Positions 10,701 through 30,990 of a stretch of 64,000 nt of DNA are shown piece by piece. Position 1 is the stretch's first letter; the number at the start of each line of letters is the position of its first letter. Made by a program: the position numbers and the translations under genes. The DNA lies in NCBI RefSeq assembly GCF_026626705.1, contig NZ_JAPNKC010000001.1:2046001-2110000 (forward strand), read 5' to 3'. The notes beneath the pieces are model-generated. The model ran no database searches. It saw only the letters and a program-made list of their open reading frames with translations, and was not told the DNA's origin. The DNA comes from Pyxidicoccus sp. MSG2 (lineage in GTDB: Bacteria > Myxococcota > Myxococcia > Myxococcales > Myxococcaceae).

Positions 10701-13700
10701 CGCCGCTTCCACCGGTCGCCCGGACTTCGTTGCGCCCCGCACTCCGACGGAAACGCAGCTGGCGGGCATCTGGAGCGCCGTGCTCGGCGTGGAGCCGGTG
10801 GGCCTGTCCGACAACTTCTTCGAGCTGGGTGGACACTCGCTGCTGGCCACCCAGGCCATCAGTCGCATCCGCGCCGCCTTTGGCGTGGAGTTGCCGCTGC
10901 GGGAGTTGTTCGACTCCACCACACTCGCGGACCTCGCGATGAGGGTAGACCGGGCAGTGCTTGCCGGTCAGGGCCCCCAGGCGCCCGCGCTGGTGCCGGT
11001 GCCGCGCACGGGCGAGCTGCCGGTGTCGCTGTCGCAGCAGCGCATGTGGTTCCTCGACCAGCTCGAGCCGGGCAGCGCGTTCTACAACCTGCCCGTGGCC
11101 CTGAACATGACGGGCGCGCTCGACGTGAGCGCCCTGCAGCGCGGCCTGACGGAGCTGGTGCGCCGGCACGAAATCCTGCGCACCACCTTCCGGGAGGGAG
11201 CCAATGGGGCCGTGCAGGTCATCCACCCGGCCGCGCCCGTTCCGCTGCCGGTGACGGACCTGAGCGGGCATCCCGAAGCGCGCCAGGGCATCGGGCGCTG
11301 GGTGCGCGAGGAAGGGCTGCGGCCCTTCGACCTGACGCGCGGCCCGCTGCTGCGCGCCGCCCTGCTACGGCTCGGAGCCCAGGAGCACGTGCTGGTGCTC
11401 ACGCAGCACCACATCGTGTCGGACGGCTGGTCCATGGGCGTCGTGGTGCGGGAGCTGGCCGCGCTCTACCGGGCCTTCATCGAGGACCGCCCCGCGCTGC
11501 TTCCAGAGCTGCCGTTGCAGTACGCGGACTTCGCGTCCTGGCAGCGAGGCTGGCTGCGCGGCGATGTGCTGGACGGTCAGCTGCGCTGGTGGCGCGAGCG
11601 ACTCGCCGGTGCGCCCCTGGCGCTGGAGCTGCCCACGGACAAGCCGCGTCCGGCGGTCCAGACGTCGCGCGGCGCCGCTCGCCCGGTGGTCCTGCCTGTT
11701 CCCCTCGCCGAGGGGCTGGAGGCGTTCTGCCGCCGCGAGGGAATCACTACCTTCATGGCCCTGCTGGGCACCTTCCACCTCCTGCTCAGCCGCTACACCG
11801 GCCAGGAGGACATGCTCGTCGGTACCGTGCTGGCGGGACGCGAGCGTGGAGAGCTGGAGTCGCTCGTCGGCTTCTTCGTCAACACGCTGCCCCTGCGAGC
11901 CCGCGTGTCCGGCTCGGACACCGTCCGCGCGCTCCTGGCCCAGGAGCGCGAGAGCGTGCTCGGAGCCTTCACCTATCAGTCCGTGCCCTTCGAGCGGCTG
12001 GTCGAGACGCTCAAGGTGGAGCGCGACTCGAGCCGCCCGCCGCTGGTGCAGGCGACGTTCGTCCTCCAGAACGCCCCCGTGCCCGAGCTGTCGCTGCCGG
12101 GGCTGACGCTGCGCCCGCGACCGGTGGAGGAGAGCCCGGTCCGCTTCGAGCTGGAGCTGGGACTGTGGCGCACCGCCGAGGGCTACTCGGGCTATCTCTC
12201 CTACAACGCGGACCTCTTCGCGCCGGAGACCATCTCCCGGATGGCGGAGCACTTCCGCGTCCTCGCCGAGGGACTCGTCGCCCACCCCGAAGCGCCGTTG
12301 GCGTCCCTGTCCATGCTGACGGAGGCCGAGCGCCGTCAGGTCCTGGTGGACTGGAATGCCACCGCCACCGACTACCCGCGTGACGCGTCCATCCACGCGC
12401 TGTTCGCACGGCAGGCCGCCCTCACACCGGACGCGGTGGCCGTCGTCTTCGGAGATGCACAGCTCACCTATGGGGAGCTGGACCGGCGCGCCAACCAGCT
12501 CGCGCACCACCTGCGAGCCAGCGGCGTGGCGCCGGGCGCACGCGTGGGCGTGTGCCTGGAACGCTCGCTGGAGTTGGTGGTGGCACTCGTGGGTGTGCTC
12601 AAGGCGGGCGGCGCCTATGTGCCGGTGGACCGGAGCTACCCGACGGAGCGCATCACCTTCCTGCTCCAGCAGGCGGGCGTCGGCGTGCTGCTGACGCAGG
12701 AGCACGTGGCGGATGATTTGCCCGCGCTCGGCCAGCTCCTCGTATGCCTGGACACGGAATGGGCACAGGTGACGCGCTGGCCGGAGACCGCGCCGGAGGT
12801 GGACGTCTCCGCAGACGCGCTGGCCTACGTCATGTTCACCTCGGGCAGCACCGGCCAGCCCAAGGGCGTCAGCGTGCCGCACCGGGCCGTGGTGCGTCTG
12901 GTACGCGACTCCACGTTCATCGACTTCGGCCCGGACCACACCTTCGCGCAGCTCGCCCCGGTGGCCTTCGATGCCTCCACGCTGGAGGTGTGGGGCGCGC
13001 TGCTCAACGGCGGCCGGCTCGTGGTGGCCCCGCCACACAAGCTGTCACTGGAGGAACTGGGCGCGCTGCTCGTCAGCCAGGGAGTCACCACGCTCTGGCT
13101 GACGGCGGCCCTCTTCGAGCAGGTGGTGCTGCACCAGGGTGAGTCCCTGGCTCGCGTGCGGCAGGTGCTCGCGGGCGGTGATGTGCTGCCCGCCGAGCGC
13201 GTACGCCAGCACCTGGAGCGCCTCCCCGAGGGCGCCGTCCTCGTCAACGGCTATGGCCCCACGGAGAACACCACGTTCTCCGCCACGCACACGCTGCGCC
13301 GTGGCGACACGTTGAGCACGTCGGTGCCCATCGGCCGCCCGTTGTCCAACTCCACCACCTTCGTGCTCGACGCAGCCCTGCAGCCGGTGCCCGTGGGTGT
13401 ACCCGGCGAGCTGTACGTCGGCGGTGACGGCCTGGCCTGGGGCTACCTGGGCCGCCCGGAGCTGACCGCCGAGCGCTTCGTCCCGAACGCCTTCTCGGGA
13501 GTGCCCGGCACTCGCCTCTACCGCACCGGAGACAGGGTGCGCTGGAAGCCGGACGGCACGCTGGAGTTCCTCGGCCGCACCGACTTCCAGGTCAAGGTGC
13601 GCGGCTTTCGGATTGAACCCGGCGAAGTGGAGGCCGTGGTGCGCCGCTTCGCTGGCGTGCGCGAGGCCGTGGTGGTGGTGCGCGAGGATGTCCCGGGCGA

Positions 13701-16700
13701 CAAGCGCCTGGTCGCCTACGTCGTGGCAGAAGAGGAGGAGGTGCTGGAGGCCCAGGCCGCGCGCACCTTCCTCCAGCAGAAGCTGCCCGAGTACATGGTC
13801 CCCTCCGCCGTGGTGGTGCTGCCGGCACTCCCGCTGTCGCCCAACGGCAAGGTGGACCGCAAGGCGCTGCCAGCCCCGGAGGCTCCGGGCGGCGGTGACG
13901 GCGGGGAGTATGTCGAACCGCGCACGGAGACGGAGCGCCAGCTCGCGCTGTTCTTCTCGGAGCTTCTGCACGCCGCGCGAGTGGGGGCTCATGACAACTT
14001 CTTCGACCTGGGCGGCCACTCGCTGCTGGCCACGCAGCTCGTGTCGCGGGTGCGCGCGACGTTCGGCTTCGACATGCCCCTGCGGGACCTCTTCGAGGCG
14101 CCCACCGTCGCCGAGTTGGCAGGACGCATCGACGCCGCGCGGAGTACCCAGGCAGGCCCCGCGCGTCCACCGCTGGTGCCCGTGCCGCGCACCGACGCGT
14201 TGCCCCTGTCCTTCGCGCAGCAGCGCCTGTGGTTCCTCGACCAACTGGAGCCCGGCAGCGCCTTCTACAACATCCCCGCCGCCGTCCGGCTCGAAGGCCC
14301 CCTGGACGTGGGCTCGCTGGAGCGGGCTCTCCAGGAGCTCGTCCGCCGGCACGAGGCGCTGCGCACGACCTTCCGTGAGGAGGCAGGTGGCACCGTGCAG
14401 GTCATCGCGCCCGTCGCGGAATTGCCGCTGCGCATGGTGGACCTGAGTGGACTCGACGGCGACGCCGCCGAGGCGGAGACCCGGCGCCTGGTGGAGGAGG
14501 ACGCGCAGCGCCCGTTCTCACTGGGCACGGGCCCACTGATTCGCGCGCTGCTGGTGAAGCTCGGCGCCGCCGACCACGTGCTTCTGCTCAACCTGCACCA
14601 CATCGTCACGGACGGCTGGTCCTCGGGTGTCCTCGTCCGCGAGGTGGCCGCGCTCTACGAAGCCTATTCCGAGGGCCAGCCCTCGCCCCTGCCCGAGCTG
14701 CCAGTGCAGTACGCCGACTACGCCGTGTGGCAGCGCGGGTGGCTGCGGGGCGAGACGCTGGACGCGCAGTTGGGCTACTGGCGCCAGCAGCTCGCGGGCG
14801 CTCCCAGCGCGCTGGAACTGCCCACCGACAAGCCGCGTCCGCCCGCGCAGTTGTTCCGCGGTGGCGTGCGGCAGCGCATATGGACGAAGACGCTGTGGGA
14901 GGGCGTGAAGACAGCCGCACAGCGCGAGGGGGCCACGCCCTTCATGGTGCTGCTGGCGGCGTACCAGACGGTGCTGGCGCGCCACGCGGGCCAGGAGGAC
15001 ATCTCCGTCGGCTCGCCCATCGCCGGACGCACGCACGCGGAGACGGAGGGACTCATCGGCTTCTTCGTCAACACGCTGGTGCTGCGCGCGCACGTCTCGC
15101 CCCAGGCCACCTTCCGCGAGCTGCTGGCGCAGGTGCGCGAGGTGACGCTCGGGGCGTACGCGCACCAGGACGTCCCCTTCGAGAAGCTGGTCGAGGAGCT
15201 GCAGCCCCGGCGTGACTTGAGCCGCAATCCCCTCTTCCAGGTGGCGCTGACGCTACAGAACACCCCGATGACGGAGGTGAAGCTGCGGCGGGGGATGACG
15301 CTGAAGGGCCTGGAGGCCGGCAACCTTACCTCGAAGTTCGACCTGTCCCTGCTGGTGTGGGAGACGGCCGAGGGCGCCACGGTGTCGCTCAACTACGACA
15401 GTGACCTGTTCGAGCCGGACTCGGCCGGGCGGCTGCTGGAGCACGTGGAGGTGCTGCTGGAGGCCGCGGCCGCGGAGCCCGGGAAGCGGCTGCGCGAGCT
15501 GCCACTCATGGGCGAGGAGGAGCGGCGCCGGCTGGTGGAGCAGTGGAGCGGGACGGCCGCGAAGTATCCGCGCGAGACGTCGCTGGCGGAGCTGTTCGAG
15601 GCCCAGTCGCAGAAGACGCCGCACGCGGTGGCGGTGGAGCACGCGGGCCAGCAGTTGACTTACGACGCGCTGAACCGCCGCGCCAACCAACTGGCGCACC
15701 ACCTGGGGGCCATGGGAGTCGGCCCCGAGGCGCGGGTGGGCTTGTGCCTGGAGCGCTCGCTGGAGTTGGTGGTGGGCGTGCTGGGCATCCTCAAGGCCGG
15801 TGCCGCGTACGTTCCGCTGGACGCCAGCTACCCGCGAGAGCGCTTGCAGTGGATGAAGCGCGAGGCCGGCGTCACGGTGCTCGTCGCGCAGGAGAAGCTG
15901 GCGGGAGCGGTGGCCGAGGCCGGCGAAACGGTGGTGCTCGTCGACGCCGGGCGGAATGAGCTCGCGCGCCAGCCAGAGAGCAACCCGCCGGCCCGGGTCG
16001 GCGGTGGTCACCTGGCGTACGTGATGTTCACCTCGGGAAGCACGGGCAGGCCGAAGGGCGTGGGCGTGCCGCACCGGGCGGTGTCGCGCCTCGTGCTGGA
16101 GACGGACTTCGCGCGCTTCGGACCAGAAGAGGTGTGGCTGCAGCTCGCGCCCATCTCCTTCGATGCCTCGACGCTGGAGTTGTGGGGCGCGCTGCTGCAC
16201 GGCTCGAAGCTGGTGGTGTACCCGGCGGGTACGCCTTCGCTGGAGGAGTTGGGCCGCACGCTGGTGGCCTCCGGCATCACCTCGCTGTGGCTCACGGCGG
16301 CCCTCTTCGAGCAGATGCAGGCCCGGCAGCCGGAGGCCCTGGCCCGCGTGAAGCAGGTGCTGGCCGGAGGGGATGTCCTTCCCGTGGGGCGCGTCCGCGA
16401 GCGGCTCGCCGCGGGTGGCACGCTGGTCAACGGCTACGGCCCGACGGAGAACACCACGTTCTCCACCTGCCACCGGATGGAGCGGCTGGACCCGGTGGGC
16501 TCCCGCTCGGTGTCCATCGGCCGGCCCATCCGCAATACGACGGCGTATGTGCTGGACGAGGCGATGCAGCCCGTCGCGGTGGGTGTGCCCGGCGAGCTTT
16601 ACGTGGGCGGAGACGGACTGGCCCTCGGCTACCTCGGCCGGCCGGACCTGACGGCGGAGCGCTTCGTCCCGCATCCCTTCGGAAACGGAGAGCGCCTGTA

Positions 16701-19700
16701 CCGCACGGGCGACGGGGTGCGTTGGCTCGCGGACGGGACGCTCGAGTTCCTCGGCCGCAAGGACGGCCAGGTGAAGCTGCGCGGCTTCCGCATCGAGCCG
16801 GGCGAGGTGGAAGCGGCCCTGACGCAGCATCCGCGGGTGAGGGAAGCCGTAGCGGTGGTGCGCGAGGACACGGCCGGTGACAAGCGACTGGTGGCCTACG
16901 TCGTGGCACAGGGCGTGGAGGCCCAGGCACTCAAGGAGTTCCTGCGCACGAAGCTGCCCGAGTACATGGTGCCTTCCGTACTGGTGCCGCTGGACGCGCT
17001 GCCGCTGACGCCCAACGGCAAGGTGGACCGGCGCGCCCTGCCGGCTCCGGGGGCCCTCGTGTCCGAGCAGCGCGAGTACGTCGCGCCCCGCACGGAAACG
17101 GAGCAGCACCTGGCGACGCTCTGGGCAGAGGTCCTGGGCCGGGCCCAGGTCGGCGCCACCGACGACTTCTTCGAGCTGGGCGGCCACTCGCTGCTCGCCA
17201 CGCGGCTCGTGTCCCAGCTGCGTGCGTCCCTGGGCGTGGAGTTGCCCCTGCGCGCGCTGTTCGAGGCCCCTACGCTCGAAGCGCTCGCCCTGCGCGTCGA
17301 GGCCGCGCGGCGCGATGGCGCGGCACCCGAGGCTCCTCCTCCCGTGCCCGTGCCCCGTGACGGTGCGCTGCCGCTGTCCTTCGCCCAGCAGCGCCTGTGG
17401 TTCATCGACCAGCTCGAGCCCGGCAGCGCCGCCTACAACATCCCCGTCGTCCTGCGCATCGAAGGCGCCCTCCACGTGGACGCGCTCCAGCGGGCCTTCT
17501 CCGCCCTCGTCGCGCGTCACGAGTCGCTGCGCACCACCTTCGCCTCTCGCGAGGGCCAGCCCACCCAGGTCATCCACCCGCCCTCGGACTTCGCGCTCGG
17601 CGTGGAGGACCTGTCCGCGATGCCGGAATCCGAGCGCTGGGAAGAGGCTCAGCGCCGTGCGCTGAGGGAAGCGGCGATTCCCTTCTCGCTCGGAGCCGGC
17701 CCACTGCTGCGCGCCACGCTGCTGCGGCTGGCGCCCGAGGCGCACGTGCTGGTGCTGGTGATGCACCACATCGTCTCCGATGGCTGGTCCATGGGCGTGC
17801 TCGTGCGCGACATGGAAGCGCTGTACTCGGCGCTCGCGGAAGGCCGACCGCCCTCGTTGCCAGCGCTACCGGTGCAGTACGCGGATTACGCCGTCTGGCA
17901 GCGCCAGTGGCTGAGCGGTGAGACGCTGGAAGCGCAGCTGGGCTGGTGGAAGCAGCAACTGACCGAAGCGCCGTCGCACCTGGAGCTGCCCACGGACAGG
18001 CCCCGGCCCGCGGTGCTCTCGAACCAGGGCGGCACGGTGCCGGTGCGGCTGTCGCGGGAGCTCGGCACGTCGCTGGCGGCCCTGGCGCAGCGGGAGGGGG
18101 CCACGCCCTTCATGGTCCTGCTCGCGGCCTTCCAGGTGTTGCTGTCGCGCTACTCGGGCCAGAAGGACGTCCTGGTGGGCTCGCCCATCGCGGGCCGCCG
18201 GTACGCGGAGACCGAGGGGCTCATCGGCTTCTTCGTCAACACGTTGGTACTGCGCAGCCGCGTGAATGCGAGCGCGTCATTCCGGACGCTGCTGGCCCAG
18301 GTGAGGGAGACCACGCTGGGCAGCTACGCCCACCAGGACGTGCCCTTCGAGAAGCTGGTGGAAGAGCTGCGGCTGGAGCGAGACCTCGGCCGGCCCGCGC
18401 TCTTCCAGGTCCTCTTCGCCCTGCAGAACACGACCCGGGTGACGCCGCGGAAGTCCTCTCTGGGCCTGCGGCCGGTGGAGCTGGAGAACCCCACCAATCG
18501 GTTCGAGCTGGAGCTCAACCTCGCGCAGTCGGAGCAGGGCTACGAGGGTGTGCTCGGCTACAACACGGGCCTGTTCGAGGCCGGTACCGCTCAGCGGATG
18601 GCGGAGCACTTCGGCCTGCTGGTGGACGCGCTCGTGGCCCGGCCCGAAGCGCCCCTCGCGTCCGTGTCCATGCTGTCGGAAGCGGAGCGGCGACAGGTGC
18701 TGGTGGAGTGGAATGCCACCGCCTCCGAGTACCCGCGCGGCTCCACCCTGCCCGAGGTCTTCTCGCAGGTCGTGGCTCGCTTCCCGGACAAGGTCGCCGT
18801 CGAGTTCGGTGACTCGCGCCTCACGTATCGGCAATTGGATGAACGGGCGAACCCGCTCGCCTGGCACCTGCGGGGCCTGGGTGTGTCCACCGACTCGCGC
18901 GTGGCGCTTACCCTGGACCGCTCGCTGGAGCTGATTGTCTCCCTCGTCGCCATCCTCAAGGCTGGCGGCGCCTACGTCCCGCTCGACCCGAGCTACCCGC
19001 GTGAGCGCCTCGCCGCCATGGTGGAGGACGCGCGCCCCACCGTGCTCATCACTTCTCGCGCGTTGCTCGCGAAGGTGCCCACGGAAGGCCTGTCCACCGT
19101 GGTGCTGGAGGATGTGTCACTGGAGGCGCAGCCGACTTCGACGCCTCCGATGGCCGCGCTGCCTCAGAGCCTCGCGTACATCGACTTCACCTCCGGCTCC
19201 ACGGGCCGTCCCAAGGGCGTCGGCACTCCGCAGGCCGCCGTGCTCCGCACCGTCTTCGGCAACGACTACGCGCACCTCGGTCCGGACGAGACGTTCCTCC
19301 TCATCGCGCCCGTCTCCTTCGATGCCTCCACCCTCGAGCTGTGGGGGCCGTTGCTCCATGGCGCGCGCCTCGTCGTCTTCCCGCCACACTCGCCTTCCGA
19401 CCTCAAGGAACTGGAGTCGGTCCTGGTGAAGCACGGCGTCACCACGCTGCACCTCACCGCCGGCCTCTTCACCCAGGTGGTCGACAACCAGCCCTCCGCC
19501 CTTCGCCACGTGAAGCAACTGCTCACCGGAGGTGACGTCGTCAGCGCTCCCCACGTGCGGCGCGTGCTGGAAGGAATGTTCATTCCGGTGACGGCCTGCT
19601 ACGGCCCCACCGAGACGACGCTCTTCGCCTCGTGCCACCGCATGACGGAGGTGGCCCAGGTGGGCACCTCCGTGCCCATTGGTCGCCCCATCGGCAACAC

Positions 19701-22700
19701 GCGCGTGTACCTGCTCGACGCTTCCGGGCAGCCCGTGCCCGTCGGCGTCGTCGGTGAGCTGTTCGTCGGTGGCGACGGTGTGGCCCGTGGCTATGTCGGC
19801 CAGCCTTCCCTCACCGCCGAGCGCTTCGTCCCCGACTCCTTCTCTGGTGTTCCGGGTGCTCGCCTCTACCGCACGGGCGACCTGGCCCGCTGGCGGGGTG
19901 ACGGCGTGCTGGATTTCCTCGGCCGCGCCGATGCCCAGGTGAAGGTGCGCGGCTACCGCATCGAGCTCGCAGAAGTCGAAGCCGCACTGCTCGCCTTCGA
20001 CAACGTCGGCCAGGCCGTGGCCCTGGTGCGTGAAGACGTCCCTGGCGACAAGCGCCTCGTCGGCTACGTCGCTGCTCCCGAGTCGCTCGATACAGCCGCC
20101 CTACGTGCGGCGCTCAAGGAGCGGCTACCCGAGTACATGGTGCCCTCCGCCCTCGTGCGTCTGGACACCCTGCCCCTCACAGCCAACGCCAAGGTCGACC
20201 GCAAGGCCCTTCCTCCTCCGGATGCCGCGCTGACCTCCACCGAGGACTTCGTTGCTCCGCGCACTCCCACCGAGGAAAAGCTGGCAGAGCTGTTCGCGGG
20301 AGTCCTCCGGCTCTCCAGGGTAGGCGTCACCGGCAACTTCTTCGAGCTGGGTGGTCACTCCCTGCTGGCCACGCAGGTCATCTCGCGCATCCGCTCCCAG
20401 CTTGGCGTGGAACTGCCGCTGCGCGCCCTCTTCGAGGCCCCCACCGTGGCGGCCCTCGCCACGCGCATCGAGTCCGCACGGCAGTCCGCGCCCGGCACCC
20501 AGGCGCCCGCCATCGTCCCCGTTCCCCGCACCGGGCCGCTACCGCTGTCCTTCGCCCAGCAGCGCCTGTGGTTCATCGACCAGCTCCAGCCCGGCAGCGC
20601 CTCCTACAACATGCCCACCTTCGTGCGCATGGACGGGCCGCTCGACGTGGGCGCCTTGCAGCGCGGCTTCGATGCGCTGGTCCACCGGCATGAAGCCCTG
20701 CGCACCACCTTCATCCAGGAGGAGGGCCAGCCCCTCCAACGCATCTCGTCCACGGGCGAGCTGCCGCTTCAGACAGTGGACCTGAGCGACCTGGAGCCCC
20801 AGGCCGCCCGCGCCGAGCTGGAGCGGCTCCTGCGCGAGGAACTGCTGCGGCCCTTCAACCTCGCCACCGGTCCGCTGGTGCGTGCGCAGTTGTTGAGGTT
20901 GAGCGCCACCGAGCACGTGCTCGCGCTCGACATGCACCACATCGTCTCGGACGGCTGGTCCATGGGCGTGCTGGTGCGTGAAGTCGTCGCCCTCTACGAG
21001 GCCTTCTCGCAGGGTCGGCCTTCCCCCCTGCCGCCCCTGGTCATCCAGTACGCCGACTACGCGGTCTGGCAGCGGCAGTGGCTCCAAGGAGCGGTGCTGG
21101 AGGAGCAGCTCGGCTGGTGGCGTCAGCAGCTCTCGGGCAGCTCCACCCTGGAGCTGCCCACCGACAAGGCCCGCCCGCCAGTGCAGACCTTCCGCGGCGC
21201 GCAGGTGCCAGTCGTCCTGTCACCCTCCACGTCCGAGGCCCTCAAGGCACTGTGCCAGCGGGAGGGCGCCACGCCCTTCATGGCGCTGCTCGCCGCCTTC
21301 CAGGTCTTGCTGTCGCGCTACTCCGGGCAGCAGGACATCACCGTCGGCTCGCCCATCGCCGGCCGCCAGCAAGGAACGACGGAGGGCCTCATCGGCTTCT
21401 TCGTCAACACCCTGGTGCTGCGCTCCCAGGTGGACCCGAGCGCCTCGTTCGCTCACCTGTTGCGGCAGGTACGGGAGACGGCGCTCGGCGCGTATGCCCG
21501 CCAGGACGTGCCCTTCGAGCGGCTCGTCGAGGAGTTGCAGCCCACGCGAGACCTGAGCCGCGGCCCGCTCTTCCAGGTGTTCTTCGCCTTGCAGAACGCG
21601 TCCATGCCCTCGGTCGGCACGAACGGGCTGACGCTGCGCCCGGTCGAGGTGGACAACCCCTCGGCCCGGTTCGAGCTGGAGCTGAACCTGGGCGAGACCT
21701 CCGACGGCTACCAGGGCTCGTTGGGCTACAACGCCGACCTGTTCGAGGCCGGCACGGCACAGCGCATGGCGGAGCACTTCCGCGTGCTGGTCGAGGCTCT
21801 CGTCTCGAAGCCGAAGTCGTCCCTGGCATCCCTGGCCATGCTGTCCGAGGCCGAGCGCCGGCAGGTGTTGGTGGAATGGAATGCCACCGCCTCCGAGTAC
21901 CCGCGCGGCTCCACCCTGCCCGAGGTCTTCTCGCAGGTCGTGGCGCGGTACGCGGACAAGGTCGCCGTCGAGTTCGGTGAGGAGAAGCTCACCTACCGGC
22001 AGCTCGACGCGCGCGCGAACCAGCTTGCGCATCATCTGCGCGGCCTGGGCGTGTCCACCGACTCCCGCGTGGCCATTGCCCTGGACCGCTCGCTAGAGCT
22101 GATTGTCTCCCTCCTCGCCATTCTCAAGGCTGGCGGCGCCTACGTCCCGTTGGACCCGTCGTATCCGCGCGAGCGCATCGCCGCCATGGTGGAGGACTCG
22201 CGTCCTCGCGTGCTCATCACCTCGAATGAGCTGAGGGCGAAGCTGCCCACCGAGGGCCTGTCCACCGTGGTGCTGGGGGAGGTGTCCCTGGAGGCCCAGC
22301 CGACGTCGGCGCCTCCGATGGCCTCGCGGCCCCAGAGTCTGGCGTACATCGACTTCACCTCCGGCTCCACCGGCCGGCCCAAGGGCGTTGGCACTCCGCA
22401 GTCCGCCGTGCTTCGCACCCTCTTCGGCAACGACTACGCGCATCTCGGGCCGGATGAGACCTTCCTCCTCATCGCGCCGGTCTCCTTCGATGCGTCCACC
22501 CTGGAGCTGTGGGGTCCGCTGCTCCATGGCGCGCGGCTCGTCGTCTTCCCGCCGCACTCGCCTTCCGACCTGAAGGAACTGGAGGCCATCCTCACGAAGC
22601 ATGGCGTGACGACGCTGCACCTCACCGCCGGCCTCTTCACCCAGGTCGTGGACAACAACTTCCCCGCCCTGCGCAACGTGAAGCAGTTGCTCACCGGGGG

Positions 22701-23565
22701 TGACGTGGTCAGCGCGCCGCACGTCCGCCGCGTGCTGGAAGAGCTCCGCATCCCCGTCACGGCCTGCTACGGCCCCACGGAAACCACCCTCTTCGCCTCT
22801 ACCCACCGCATGACGTCGGTGGAGCACGTGGGCTCCTCCGTGCCCATTGGCCGTCCCATCGGCAATACGCAGGTGTACGTGCTGGATGCGCACGGCCAGC
22901 CGGTGCCTGCTGGAGTCGTCGGTGAGCTGTTCGTCGGCGGCGACGGCGTAGCCCGGGGCTACGTGGAGCAGCCCGCCCTCACCGCCGAGCGCTTCGTCCC
23001 TGACGCCTTCTCCAGTGTCCCGGGTGCTCGCCTCTACCGCACGGGAGACCTGGCTCGTCGGCGGAATGATGGCGTGCTGGAGTTCCTCGGCCGCGCCGAT
23101 GCCCAGGTGAAGGTGCGCGGCTACCGCATCGAGCTCGCGGAAGTCGAAGCCGCACTGCTCGCCTTCCCCGACGTGGCCCAGGCCGTGGCCCTGGTGCGCG
23201 AGGACGTCCCCGGCGACAAGCGCCTCGTCGGCTACGTCGCCGCTCCCGAGTCGCTCGACATGGCCGCCCTGCGTGCGGCGCTCAAGGAGCAACTGCCCGA
23301 GTACATGGTGCCCTCCGCCCTCGTGCGTCTGGACACCCTGCCCCTCACCGCCAACGCCAAGGTCGACCGCAAGGCCCTGCCCGCTCCCGACTCGGTCAGC
23401 AGCTCGGCGGACGACTCCTACCTGGCGCCGAGGACTCCCACCGAACAGCGGTTGGCCGAGGTCTTCGTCCAGGTGCTGCGCGTGCAGCGCGTGGGCCTCC
23501 ACGACAACTTCTTCGAGCGGGGTGGCCACTCCCTGCTGGCCACGCAGGTCGTCTCCCGCATCCGC

Positions 23566-23576
23566 GCCGTCTCAGC
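23566..23576 (+). other. Frameshift point inside carrier domain 5
   Basis: Upstream, the T domain reads in phase 1 up to VVSRIRAV. Downstream, VELPLRALFEAPTVAAL continues in phase 0. Other copies have a Phe codon before the hydrophobic-VELPLRAL stretch (for example ATFGVELPLRAL). Here the bases read gtctcagcgtgg where one extra t would restore frame. This is one missing base: a genuine mutation, or an assembly/sequencing error in repetitive DNA. Confidence 0.85.
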
Positions 23577-30878
<7,302 letters not shown>

Positions 30879-30990
30879 GCCCCACGATTGGAGGGGCCCG
30901 GCGCCACCCCGGGCGAGGCTGCTATCCTCGCGCGGGCCAGGGGCCGGGCCGCCGCACTCCGGGACTTCCCACCCTGCTGGAGCATGCATC

